Part shown: piece after piece, positions 8,040 to 15,405 of the stretch | How positions within the stretch are numbered: the stretch's first letter is position 1 | Layout of the letters: each line of letters begins with the position of its first letter | NCBI GenBank assembly: GCA_035559995.1 | Contig: DATMAM010000030.1 | Location: 186,001 to 250,000, forward strand | Direction: 5' to 3' | DNA from: DATMAM01 sp035559995 | GTDB lineage: Bacteria > Desulfobacterota > Binatia > UBA9968 | DNA length: 64,000 bases | Notes under the pieces: model-generated | What the model was told of the DNA's origin: nothing | What the model saw: only the letters and a program-made list of their open reading frames with translations | Database searches by the model: none | Translations under genes and position numbers: made by a program

Positions 8040-8446
8040 CCGCCTTCGTTTCGAGCTCCCTCTTTTAGATCCTGCGCAAGCTCAATGAGGTATCCGTCCG
8101 GATCGCGCACGTACGCCGTCCGCTGCCCCCAGAAGCGATCGGTCGGCGCGACGACCGAAACGGCGCCGCGCTCGGTTAGTTCCGCGAACGCCTGATCAAC
8201 ATCGCTCACCTTAAACCCTATTTCAAACTGAGGCTGATCCGCGTCCGCCGCGCGGAGCGGCATCTTGAGCGTCGCCTCCATCGCCTTGCGAGCATAGAGA
8301 GCAAGCCGAGTCGCGCCGGTATCGAGCTGGGCGTAGTCGCCCGAGCGGTGGCCGAGCCTTAATCCCAACACGCCCGTGTAGAAGCGAAGCGCCCGCTCGA
8401 GATCTTGCACGATCAAAACTACATAGTCCGGAGCGCCAAGTTTCAT
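8036..8446 (-). CDS. VOC (glyoxalase/bleomycin-resistance) family protein
   Basis: A 136-residue single-module vicinal-oxygen-chelate protein. It starts MKLGAPDYVVLIVQDLERALRFYTGVLG, the standard first beta-alpha unit, and ends TAYVRDPDGYLIELAQD, the standard last strand with the conserved Glu. The ATG at 8446 is chosen because it coincides with the start of the fold; an extension to 8560 adds only low-complexity arginine-rich residues. VOC proteins include lyases, dioxygenases and drug-binding proteins, so the reaction is unknown. Confidence 0.85.
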   Translation of the reverse strand: MKLGAPDYVVLIVQDLERALRFYTGVLGLRLGHRSGDYAQLDTGATRLALYARKAMEATLKMPLRAADADQPQFEIGFKVSDVDQAFAELTERGAVSVVAPTDRFWGQRTAYVRDPDGYLIELAQDLKEGARNEGG

Positions 8447-8507
8447 TGCAGGAATACTAGCGCAGCGCCAGGCGAAAATGGAAGGGCTCCAAGCGACCGT
8501 GCCTAGT

Positions 8508-8996
8508 TCAGATAAGCCGCGCGAGCACGAAGATGCCGAGCATCGAAAACGCAAGCGCAAGCTTCGCCGCTACCCCGAGCGCAAGCCCGATCGTCGCCCC
8601 GATACCGGCGCGCGTCGCCGCGTGGAGGCTCCTCCGGTTGAGGAGCTCGCCCGCCACCGCGCCGAGAAAGGGCCCAAGCGCAATTCCCGGCAGGCCGAAG
8701 AAAAGCCCGACGAGCGCGCCGGCCGCGGCGCCGATCACGGCGCGACTCGACGCGCCGAACCTTCTCGCACCGAAAGCCGTCGCGGCAAAGTCAACGACGT
8801 ACGTGAGCGCCGCGAGCACAGCCAAGAGGATGAGCGTGCCGGCACCGACGTAGGCGAAGTCGTCCGCCCAGGCCGCAAGCCAAAGCCCCGCAAAGAGCAG
8901 CGGCGCTCCCGGCAACGCCGGCAAAACGAGTCCTGCCACACCAGCGATCATCAAGACGATGGCCACAATCCAGAGCGCGATCGAAGCCTCATTCAT
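8508..8996 (-). CDS. DUF456-like small integral membrane protein
   Basis: A 162-residue, very hydrophobic protein with about five membrane segments. It has the glycine-rich pattern of the DUF456 family: GLVLPALPGAPLLFAGL near residues 24-40, then FFGLPGIALGPFLGAVAGEL near 98-117. The biological role of this family is not established. It is transcribed towards the VOC gene, 61 bases away. Confidence 0.8.
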   Translation of the reverse strand: MNEASIALWIVAIVLMIAGVAGLVLPALPGAPLLFAGLWLAAWADDFAYVGAGTLILLAVLAALTYVVDFAATAFGARRFGASSRAVIGAAAGALVGLFFGLPGIALGPFLGAVAGELLNRRSLHAATRAGIGATIGLALGVAAKLALAFSMLGIFVLARLI

Positions 8997-9163
8997 GTCA
9001 GGTCTCGCTCACACGCGGCGGGCTAAGACAGATTTTCTGTTGCCGCCATCCTTCGCGCGCGCCAACCGCCGGTTCCTGCAAGCGATCGCCGCGGCCACTA
9101 AGATCAGCGATCGCTCCGCAAACGAGCGGCTGCGGCATCGGGCAACTTCGAGGAGGAAAAATC

Positions 9164-9616
9164 ATGGATCGTAACGAACTCGACGCGCTCTCGTCCCGCG
9201 TGAAAAAACTGGAGCGCCAGAACCGCTCGCACAGGCGCGCGACGGCTCTCCTGCTTGTGATCTTCGGGACCGCGCTCATCATGGGCCAGGCGGCGCCCTC
9301 CCGGGTCGTGGAGAGCAACAGCTTCGTTTTAAAGGACGCGGCCGGCAAAACGCGCGCCGCGCTGACGCTCGACAGCGCCGGCGCGGTCCAACTGGTGCTC
9401 GCCGATCAGAGCGAAAGGATCCACGCGCAGCTCAGCGTCGCCAATAACGGCGCCGCCCATCTGTCTCTCAAAGATAACAAGGGGATCGTTCGGGTCGGGT
9501 TAGCGGTGCTGCAAGACGGCACGCCCGATCTCGGCTTGGCCGATGCGTCGGGGGCGGTTCGCATTGGCCTCGGCTTCGATAAAAAGGACGCCCGGCGCTC
9601 GTCTTTTATGGCATGA
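9164..9616 (+). CDS. Single-pass membrane protein with repeat-rich extracytoplasmic domain
   Basis: A 150-residue protein. A short coiled coil at residues 1-25 (ELDALSSRVKKLERQNR) is followed by a membrane segment (about 28-44, TALLLVIFGTALIMG). The rest is a run of short beta repeats of the type FVLKDAAGKTRAALTLDSAG, HLSLKDNKGIVRVGLAV, LGLADASGAVRIGLGF, each about 22-25 residues. A good GAGGAGG lies about 9 bases before the ATG. The architecture suggests a small membrane-anchored beta-solenoid. I do not know a function. Confidence 0.75.
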   Translation: MDRNELDALSSRVKKLERQNRSHRRATALLLVIFGTALIMGQAAPSRVVESNSFVLKDAAGKTRAALTLDSAGAVQLVLADQSERIHAQLSVANNGAAHLSLKDNKGIVRVGLAVLQDGTPDLGLADASGAVRIGLGFDKKDARRSSFMA

Positions 9617-9667
9617 ATAAGATCGTCACTCACAAGATCCCGTGAACGTCCGACCCACCCGAGCCGA

Positions 9668-10438
9668 TCACGACCCAAGCCCGATCTTCCTCAATGTGCG
9701 CCGAAACGGCGACTCCGCCTGGACAACGGTCGTCGCGCGGCACTCGTAATGCCGCACTCGGCGGGTCGCTCCTTTCACCTGGACGGTGATCGCGAACGTC
9801 CCGCCACGTTCGTCCACGACGGCTTTGCTTCCTTCCTGCTCGTCTTTCTTTACCTGTTGCCTGAGCCCATCGCTGCAGCGCGCCCTTGAGTCGAAGCGCC
9901 CAATGGCGCTCCACGATGGCGAGGCGCCCGCGCCCGGCGACGGGCCGGCCTCCACGGCCTCAACGACCGTATTTTCCAGCAGCAGCCAGGCGGAACCCGC
10001 CTGCGGCTCCTCGCTTGCGCCGAACGCAAGCCATACGATCGCAAGCGCGCCGAGAATGTACCCCGCGCGCCGCCGCGACGCGGGCTGCTTCCACCAAGAG
10101 AGGACCGCTTTGGGGAAAAAGCGCGCGCGCGCCGGCTTCGGCTTGGCCGCCGCATAAGCTGCGGCGGCTTTTTGCCGCGCTTCCGGCTCGGCGGCGCGCA
10201 AAGGGCTCGTGCGGCTCGAGCGCTGCCCGTCGTACTGACGCCGCCGCGCCGGATCTCCGAGCACCGCATAGGCCTCGTTTACCATTTGTAGTTTTTGCGT
10301 GGCGCGCGCTTTGTCGGCCTCATGACGGTAGAGATCCGGATGGTACTTTTTGATCAGCTTTCGGTGCGCCGATTTTATTTTTTCCGCGCTTGCCGCAGGC
10401 GAAACGCCGAGGATCTGGTAATAGTCAGGCTGCGACAT
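9668..10438 (-). CDS. Membrane-anchored J-domain protein
   Basis: A 256-residue protein with an N-terminal J domain (about residues 4-70): YYQILGV, HPD at 33-35, then NEAYAVLGDPARRRQYD. A basic linker and one membrane segment (about 125-141, GYILGALAIVWLAFG) follow. The C-terminal part (about 150-256) has several cysteines and would be extracytoplasmic. The start at 10438 is set by the J-domain boundary; the open frame extends another 77 codons upstream without family-like sequence. It probably recruits DnaK to the membrane. It differs clearly from the small J protein at 17.9 kb. Confidence 0.8.
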   Translation of the reverse strand: MSQPDYYQILGVSPAASAEKIKSAHRKLIKKYHPDLYRHEADKARATQKLQMVNEAYAVLGDPARRRQYDGQRSSRTSPLRAAEPEARQKAAAAYAAAKPKPARARFFPKAVLSWWKQPASRRRAGYILGALAIVWLAFGASEEPQAGSAWLLLENTVVEAVEAGPSPGAGASPSWSAIGRFDSRARCSDGLRQQVKKDEQEGSKAVVDERGGTFAITVQVKGATRRVRHYECRATTVVQAESPFRRTLRKIGLGS

Positions 10439-10680
10439 ACGGCTACTTCTCTCACACAGGCTAACAGAGCCCCTGCGTGCACGGCAACATACCGGGGGCG
10501 AATTCTTTTCACCGCACGTTACCGCAACCGTTCTTCGATTCCTGCGAAGTCCTTTCGCACTCTTTTGCATTAGCGCCGGCAAAAAATTCATCAATCCCCC
10601 TTGTCCTGAGGCCCATGTTCTGCCTATAGGTATACGAACCGCCCGCCCCAATCGGCCCGAACGCGCCAACGGAGGCTGCC

Positions 10681-10926
10681 ATGCGCCGGGACTTTTATAA
10701 GGGATACGCCATCAACGCCTCTGCAGTCACGGACGATGCCGATTCTCAAGGATATATCCCGAAAGCCGAGATCTTCTGGCACGACGGTGCCGAAAGGAAA
10801 TGCCAGGCCCTGATAGAAACCGCCAGGCGTTTTCGAACTCCCCGCGAGGCGGAGATCTTCGCCATCCAGATGTCAAAGATCTGGATTAGAGAAATGTTCG
10901 ACTCGACGGAGCACAAGCCAAATTGA
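10681..10926 (+). CDS. Small hypothetical protein
   Basis: An 81-residue soluble protein, MRRDFYKGYAINASAV followed by YIPKAEIFWHDGAERKC and a helical tail (TPREAEIFAIQMSKIWI). GGAGG lies five bases before the ATG, and codon use is normal. A weak promoter-like TTGTCC / TATAGG pair is present near 10597-10630. The compact beta-beta-alpha pattern suggests a single domain. No family can be named. Confidence 0.65.
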   Translation: MRRDFYKGYAINASAVTDDADSQGYIPKAEIFWHDGAERKCQALIETARRFRTPREAEIFAIQMSKIWIREMFDSTEHKPN

Positions 10927-11008
10927 GCGAGCGCCGCGTTTGCGCCAGGGCGATTTTGTACCGGCAAGCCGAGTCGCGCCGAGAACAAGTGACAAAAATT
11001 GGCCAGGC

Positions 11009-11106
11009 CGGCGCTTGGGCGCCGATGAAATTCACCAAGAAATCGCTAGCTTAGCGATAGGCTCCCCTTGGTTCGTTTTTTGCTCCTACCCACGCGGAAA
11101 ATCCGC
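11009..11106 (+). other. Hairpin-rich 5' leader before the CBS gene
   Basis: Three perfect inverted repeats follow one another: 11009-11024 (CGGCGC, four-base loop, GCGCCG), 11042-11058 (ATCGCTA, three-base loop, TAGCGAT) and 11094-11106 (GCGGA, three-base loop, TCCGC). The last ends about 14 bases before the AAGGAG of the CBS gene. No T-run follows the hairpins closely enough for a classical terminator. A structured leader or attenuator is possible. Confidence 0.4.
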
Positions 11107-11132
11107 AAAACGCGACGTTTTAAGGAGCCTAC

Positions 11133-11531
11133 ATGATGACCGTTCGTGATCGCATGACCAGGGACCCTGTTACGGTAACCCCCGATGATCTTTTGGCTAC
11201 TGCCCAGGCGAAAATGGAAGCCGGAGGATTTCGTCAACTGCCCGTTGTCAAGGACGAAAATCTTGTCGGCATTCTTACGGATCGCGACGTGCGCCAGCAC
11301 GGGCGGCAGATGCGCATAACCAAGGTAAGCGAGGTTATGACCGCGGAGGTCCTCACGGTCAGTCCCAAGACGCCGCTGGAGGAGGCGGCGCGCATTCTCC
11401 TCGAGCATAAGATCGGAGGGCTTCCGGTGATGGCGGGCGACAAACTGATCGGCATTATTACGATCAGCGATCTGCTGCGCGCTCTGGTGGATATGCTCGC
11501 CTCGACAGCCAGGAGCCCCGCTCACCCGTAG
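11133..11531 (+). CDS. CBS-pair domain protein
   Basis: A 132-residue protein made almost entirely of two CBS motifs (about residues 5-60 and 65-122). Diagnostic segments are RDRMTRDPVTVTPDDLL, LPVVKDENLVGILTDRDV, SEVMTAEVLTVSPKTPL and LPVMAGDKLIGIITISDLL. Stand-alone CBS pairs bind adenine nucleotides or SAM and act as energy sensors. AAGGAG precedes tandem ATG codons (11133 and 11136). The upstream leader contains three hairpins. The partner protein is not evident. Confidence 0.9.
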   Translation: MMTVRDRMTRDPVTVTPDDLLATAQAKMEAGGFRQLPVVKDENLVGILTDRDVRQHGRQMRITKVSEVMTAEVLTVSPKTPLEEAARILLEHKIGGLPVMAGDKLIGIITISDLLRALVDMLASTARSPAHP

Positions 11532-11599
11532 CTCGCTCCATCGATCTCAAACCGACGCTCCTCAGCGTTCGTGGTCTGCCAGCCGGCGCTTTCGCGCGC

Positions 11600-11629
11600 T
11601 TGACTGTTGGATGAGACTGCCTGTAACAG
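11600..11629 (+). promoter_or_regulatory. Possible sigma-70 promoter before the GlcG/HbpS gene
   Basis: TTGACT at 11600-11605 and TAACAG at 11624-11629 with an 18-base spacer. The -35 is good and the -10 weak. ACTGTT and AACAGT form a short inverted repeat spanning it. It lies 40 bases upstream of the gene. Confidence 0.35.
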
Positions 11630-11668
11630 TAGAACTCCACTTGCACGCCGAGGAGGATCGCAATCCAC

Positions 11669-12067
11669 ATGGCCATCCCTGGAGAAAAAGCCATTCAAAT
11701 GGTGCGCGCGGCGCACGCGCAGGCAGCGCAGCTGGACATTGCCGTCACGGCCGTTGTCGTGGACCAGAGCGGGCGCATGATCGCGCTCGGTCGGATGGAC
11801 CGCGCGCGCCCCATCACCGTCGAGATCGCCCTCAATCGAGCTTACACGGCCGCGACTTTCCAGCAACCGACCAAAGAGCTAACCGCCGTTGCCGGCCAAA
11901 GCTGGTTCCAAAGCCTGGTCGTTTCGAGTAACGGCCGCATCATGCCTGGGGGCGGCGCGCTGCCCATCGTCGAAGGGGGGAATTTTGTCGGCGCCGTCGC
12001 GGTCGCCGGCGGCACCGAAGATCAGGACCAGCGCTGCGCGGAAGCGGCTCTGGCCTCCTACGCTTGA
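11669..12067 (+). CDS. GlcG/HbpS-family (PduO C-terminal-like) protein
   Basis: A 132-residue single-domain protein of the GlcG/HbpS fold: KAIQMVRAAHAQAAQLDIAVTAVVVD, then GRMDRARPITVEIALNRAYTAATF and GGGALPIVEGGNFVGAVAVAGG, which are the typical blocks. Family members bind heme (HbpS) or occur as the C-terminal domain of the PduO cobalamin adenosyltransferase; GlcG itself is poorly understood. No signal peptide is present, so it acts in the cytoplasm. GAGGAGG is 12 bases upstream. It is first in a plus-strand block with an RdhA-like protein and a ferredoxin fused to the same domain, suggesting a shared cofactor role. Confidence 0.85.
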   Translation: MAIPGEKAIQMVRAAHAQAAQLDIAVTAVVVDQSGRMIALGRMDRARPITVEIALNRAYTAATFQQPTKELTAVAGQSWFQSLVVSSNGRIMPGGGALPIVEGGNFVGAVAVAGGTEDQDQRCAEAALASYA

Positions 12068-12243
12068 CCGAGGAGCGCTCAAGGCCGACGCGACGCCCGC
12101 TTTCCACCCGCCCTCTCCACGGCTTGGTTGCACCGGCCCCGCGATCTGTGGCAAAAGAGACGGTGGTCGCGCGGATTTCGTTTCCAGGTCAGGCTTGCCG
12201 TAGCGCGGTCCCGAATTTGTCGGGCAGCAGAAAGGGAAAGTCC

Positions 12244-13563
12244 ATGGCAATCAACGAGCAGCCACAACCGTCCGCCGTTCAGTCTCAATGGGGCCCGGAT
12301 TTCCCGCCGGCACCGAACCTCGGCCGCTCGGCCCGCGTGGTCGGCCGCGTCGTCAATGTCGACATGAACCAGTCTCCCCATCCAAAAAATGCGCGCGGCG
12401 AACTGGGCAAGGCGCTCTACAACTGGTACCGAAACAGCATTTCGAAAGATCCGCTTACGCGCGTTTCCGCGCCGAACCACTATGCGGATCGCAGAAACTT
12501 TCTCGTTTCCGTCGTCAACCAGGCCAGCAAGGGAAAGATCAATCCCCGGCGGGTCGCCGTCGATGATCCCGCGGCGATGACACGCCACATCAAGGCGGTG
12601 GCTCGCTTTATGGGCGCCGACGCCGTCGGCATCGCGCGCGCGCACCCGTCCTTCATGTACGCCGGCAGCCGTTACGTCCAGGACGGTACCGCCGAGGACA
12701 GCTTTCAGCAAAGCAGCCCCGAGGAGCTATGCCGGAAATTCCCCTACATCATCGTCGCCACGACCGCCTGGGATTACAACAAGCTGCAGGCGCATCGACA
12801 TCACATCGGCGACGCGGCGTACCACGTTTCGCAGATGAAGGGCCACATGATCCTCAAGGCGCTCGAGGGCTACGTCAAGGAGCTGGGATACACCGCCCTT
12901 CGCGGCGTCGCCAACCCGCAGGCGTCGGGCTTAGCCGCCGGCCTGGGCGAGCTGGGGCGAAACGGCCTCATCATCAATCCCAAGTTCGGCGCGCGCGTTC
13001 ACATGCCCGACCCGATCATGACGGATCTTCCGCTCGTTCCGGACAAGCCGATCGACATCGGCGTGGAGGACTTTTGCAAGATCTGTCGCAAATGCGCGAA
13101 CACCTGCCCGACCAATAGCATCCCGTTCGGCGACAAGGTCGTCTTCAACGGGGTCGAGAAATACAAGATCAATTGGCTCACCTGCTACAAGCTCAGGCCG
13201 TACGTGCACGATTACTGGGGAAGCTGTCTTACGTGCGCGGCCGTGTGCCCTTTCACCAAGCCCAACGTGTGGTGGCATTCCCTGGCCGTTTGGGCGCTCC
13301 ATACCTGCCCGATTCCGGCGCGCCCCGCGCTCGTGCACGCGCTCAAGTGGATTGACGATCGCTTCTGGGGCGTGACGCGCAGCAGCCGGGTGCGCTGGCT
13401 CGGCTACGATTCCGGAGTCAAGCCGGGAGAGCACGCGTGCACGGTCGCCGGCTGCACGGCGGCGCACGCGGGCAAGGGGCAGTCGGCCCCGGTGGCGGGG
13501 AACGTCGGCTACTACGCGCCGCTAAAAGAGAACACCAATCGCTTCGTCAAGCGGGACGCATAG
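12244..13563 (+). CDS. Reductive-dehalogenase-like iron-sulfur oxidoreductase, no Tat signal
   Basis: A 439-residue protein resembling RdhA enzymes. Residues 110-265 look like the corrinoid-binding region (VARFMGADAVGIARAHP, then GLGELGRNGLIINPKFGARV). Two ferredoxin-type motifs follow: C278-x2-C281-x2-C284-x3-C288-P, and C314 with C328-x2-C331-x3-C335-P, the pattern of RdhA. Respiratory RdhAs carry a Tat signal and an RdhB anchor; neither is here, so it should be cytoplasmic. The start at 12244 has a purine-rich AAAGGGAAA upstream. A C-terminal tail with C399 and C404 is unusual. Substrate could be an organohalide or a quite different molecule. Family call by motif order, not by alignment. 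Confidence 0.75.
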   Translation: MAINEQPQPSAVQSQWGPDFPPAPNLGRSARVVGRVVNVDMNQSPHPKNARGELGKALYNWYRNSISKDPLTRVSAPNHYADRRNFLVSVVNQASKGKINPRRVAVDDPAAMTRHIKAVARFMGADAVGIARAHPSFMYAGSRYVQDGTAEDSFQQSSPEELCRKFPYIIVATTAWDYNKLQAHRHHIGDAAYHVSQMKGHMILKALEGYVKELGYTALRGVANPQASGLAAGLGELGRNGLIINPKFGARVHMPDPIMTDLPLVPDKPIDIGVEDFCKICRKCANTCPTNSIPFGDKVVFNGVEKYKINWLTCYKLRPYVHDYWGSCLTCAAVCPFTKPNVWWHSLAVWALHTCPIPARPALVHALKWIDDRFWGVTRSSRVRWLGYDSGVKPGEHACTVAGCTAAHAGKGQSAPVAGNVGYYAPLKENTNRFVKRDA

Positions 13564-14129
13564 TGGCGCTCAAGTTGGGACCGCGCGAAATTCCCTGGTG
13601 GCGAAAGGGCACGCACGAGAGCGACCCTTACTGGGATTTTTTTATCAAGATGCCGCCGGCCGACCGGGAAAATCTGGTTGCGGAATTGATCCGGCGCGCG
13701 CCCGAAGGCAACGTGTTTCCGACCAAAACCGAACTGCACAGCCCCGAGATTACCTCGGCTCACGTCAAGGAGCTGGCGCGCTATCTCGGAGCCGACCTCG
13801 TTGGCATCGCGCGCTTGCCTGCCGGCGGCGAATACCCGTTTGCGGTCGTCTCGGGGGTGCGCGCGCAATACGACCCGCGGGACAACCCGGGCGTGGGCGG
13901 CCAGGTGGCGGCACAGAACGGTTTGTTCATCACGTTCGTTTTGAGCGCCTGGATCCGGGAGCTTGGTTACCGCGCGACGGCGCAGCCGGACCCGGATGCC
14001 GAGCGGCTCGCCGCGGCCGCCGGGCTTGGAACTCTCGACGCCGGCGGCCGGCTTGTCAGCCGCGATTACGGGCGCAAGATCCATATCGGGAACGTGATTC
14101 GGACCGACCTGCCGCTCGCTCCCGATTGA
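13563..14129 (+). CDS. Partial RdhA-like paralogue lacking the iron-sulfur domain
   Basis: A 188-residue protein homologous to the N-terminal and corrinoid-region part of its upstream neighbour: HVKELARYLGADLVGIARLP against HIKAVARFMGADAVGIARAH, then WIRELGYRATA, AAAGLGTLDAGGRLVSRDYGRKIHIGNVIRTDLPLAPD against the equivalent block ending MTDLPLVPD. It stops exactly where the neighbour enters its first cysteine cluster. The GTG start overlaps the previous stop by one base, so translation is coupled. The stop is not followed by any iron-sulfur coding sequence in another frame. It may be a subunit that takes electrons from the ferredoxin fusion encoded next. Confidence 0.75.
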   Translation: MALKLGPREIPWWRKGTHESDPYWDFFIKMPPADRENLVAELIRRAPEGNVFPTKTELHSPEITSAHVKELARYLGADLVGIARLPAGGEYPFAVVSGVRAQYDPRDNPGVGGQVAAQNGLFITFVLSAWIRELGYRATAQPDPDAERLAAAAGLGTLDAGGRLVSRDYGRKIHIGNVIRTDLPLAPD

Positions 14130-14140
14130 GCGCGGATGAC

Positions 14141-14248
14141 AAATCTCAAAGCTCAGATTGAAATCACGTAACACACCCCCGGTGACGAGCGAGGCCGGAA
14201 ACTTACCATCGGCCGGATCTGAAATCTGAGATCTGCTATTTGAGATTC
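14141..14248 (+). repeat. Imperfect long inverted repeat in the gap before the ferredoxin fusion
   Basis: The left arm (about 14141-14165) and right arm (about 14217-14248) share, in inverted orientation, AATCTCAAA and CTCAGATT blocks separated by small indels. The arms are AT-rich in a GC-rich region. This looks like a degenerate dispersed element or a long hairpin rather than a terminator, as no T-run follows. Confidence 0.4.
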
Positions 14249-14263
14249 GAGCGCGGCGAGGAC

Positions 14264-14926
14264 ATGCCTTACGTGATCACGAAGCTTTGCATCAACGACG
14301 GCGCCTGCGTGGAGGTCTGCCCGGTCGGCTGCATCCATACGCAGCCCGGAGCGCCGCAGTTTTATATCGATCCGGACGTGTGCATCGACTGCGAGCAATG
14401 CGAGATCGTCTGCCCGGTCGACGCGATCTTTCGCGACTGCGATGTTCCTCCCGAGCACCAGGACGCGATCGAGATCAACGCCGCCTTCTTCCGCAAGAAC
14501 AAGGCGCCCGTCGCCCCGGTGCCGTTCGCGACGGCTTTGGAAATGGTGCGCGCGGCCGAGGCGTACGCGCGCCGTAGCGCGCTGGCGGTCTCCGTTGCGA
14601 TTGTCGACGAGGCGGGCGCTCCGATCGTGGTGAGCCGCATGGACGGCGCCGAGCCGCTGAGCGCCGAGCTCGCTTTCTACAAGGCCTACACCGCCGCCGC
14701 TTTTCACCTGCCCACGGCCGAAGTCGCGCCGTTGGCGCGGCGGCCGTGGTTTCGCAGCCTCGTCGTCGCGCACCGGGGCCGCATTCTTTCCGCCGCCGGC
14801 GGCCTGGTCATGGCCGAAGGCAGCGCCATCATCGGCGGCATCGGCGTCGCCGGCAGCCCGAATCCCGAGCAAGACGTTCTCTGCTGCCAGGCCGCGCTCG
14901 CGCTCTTCGCAGCCGCGGGCCACTGA
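14264..14926 (+). CDS. Ferredoxin fused to a GlcG/HbpS domain
   Basis: A 220-residue two-domain protein. Residues 1-75 are a FdxA-like bacterial ferredoxin with cysteines at 9, 15, 19, 23 and at 40, 43, 46, 50 (CIDCEQCEIVCP), followed by the DVPPEHQDAIEINAAFF tail usual in seven- or eight-iron ferredoxins. Residues 85-218 are a GlcG/HbpS domain (ALEMVRAAEAYARRSALAVSVAIVD, FYKAYTAAAFHLPTAEVA, GGIGVAGS). The frame is continuous with no internal start needed. GGCGAGG lies close upstream. An electron carrier covalently joined to a putative heme or corrinoid carrier suits delivery of electrons to the RdhA-like proteins encoded just before. Confidence 0.85.
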   Translation: MPYVITKLCINDGACVEVCPVGCIHTQPGAPQFYIDPDVCIDCEQCEIVCPVDAIFRDCDVPPEHQDAIEINAAFFRKNKAPVAPVPFATALEMVRAAEAYARRSALAVSVAIVDEAGAPIVVSRMDGAEPLSAELAFYKAYTAAAFHLPTAEVAPLARRPWFRSLVVAHRGRILSAAGGLVMAEGSAIIGGIGVAGSPNPEQDVLCCQAALALFAAAGH

Positions 14927-14937
14927 CGCGCCGCGTT

Positions 14938-15210
14938 CTACCCGGGGAGCTCCATCTCGGCGACGAGCGCCAGCGGTCGCCCGATCGCCTTCTGCATGAC
15001 GTTGCAGAGGTTCTGCAGGGTTTCCGGCGCGGCGTGATAGTAGCCGACGAAATGCGAGCCTTCCTCTTCGATGATGATCGCCAGGCTGGAGCGGCTGTGG
15101 CTGAGCCTTACGTGCCTCAGGTGGCCGATCAATCCCGCCTTGCTCGGGCCGCCGCCGATGCGCATCCACAGGGGCGGGAACTTCGGCAGATCGCGGATGA
15201 TGATGCTCAC
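14938..15210 (-). CDS. Small hypothetical protein
   Basis: A 90-residue soluble protein: MSIIIRDLPKFPPLWMRIGGGPSKAG, then RSSLAIIIEEEGSHFVGYYHAAPETLQNLCNV. The start is GTG at 15210, and a plausible promoter lies just upstream on the same strand. It converges with the ferredoxin-HbpS gene, 11 bases away. The beta-rich pattern suggests one small domain. No family recognised. Confidence 0.6.
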   Translation of the reverse strand: MSIIIRDLPKFPPLWMRIGGGPSKAGLIGHLRHVRLSHSRSSLAIIIEEEGSHFVGYYHAAPETLQNLCNVMQKAIGRPLALVAEMELPG

Positions 15211-15265
15211 GGTTGCTTTCGCGGCGCCGCCGGGCGCGCGCGGCCTTTTCGATCGCGCCAGCGCT

Positions 15266-15295
15266 AATATAACCTATCGGTGACATCATGCTCAA
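15266..15295 (-). promoter_or_regulatory. Candidate sigma-70 promoter for the small hypothetical gene
   Basis: Read on the minus strand: TTGAGC (15295-15290), an 18-base spacer, TATATT (15271-15266). It points at the GTG at 15210 with a leader of about 50 bases. Confidence 0.45.
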
Positions 15296-15405
15296 TGGCG
15301 CGCGCGTTCCGCGGCTCCCCCGGCTTGCGCTCGGCTTTTCTATCTTCTAAAGTCGATTGCGAACGATTCCGCTTCGCCGTTTTACGGACTTTTTAGAGGA
15401 GCGCC

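Noticed and set aside
12064..12243. In-frame 60-codon extension of the RdhA-like protein as a Tat signal
   Set aside because: It has arginines but no twin-arginine motif followed by a hydrophobic core, and a purine-rich site precedes the internal ATG at 12244.
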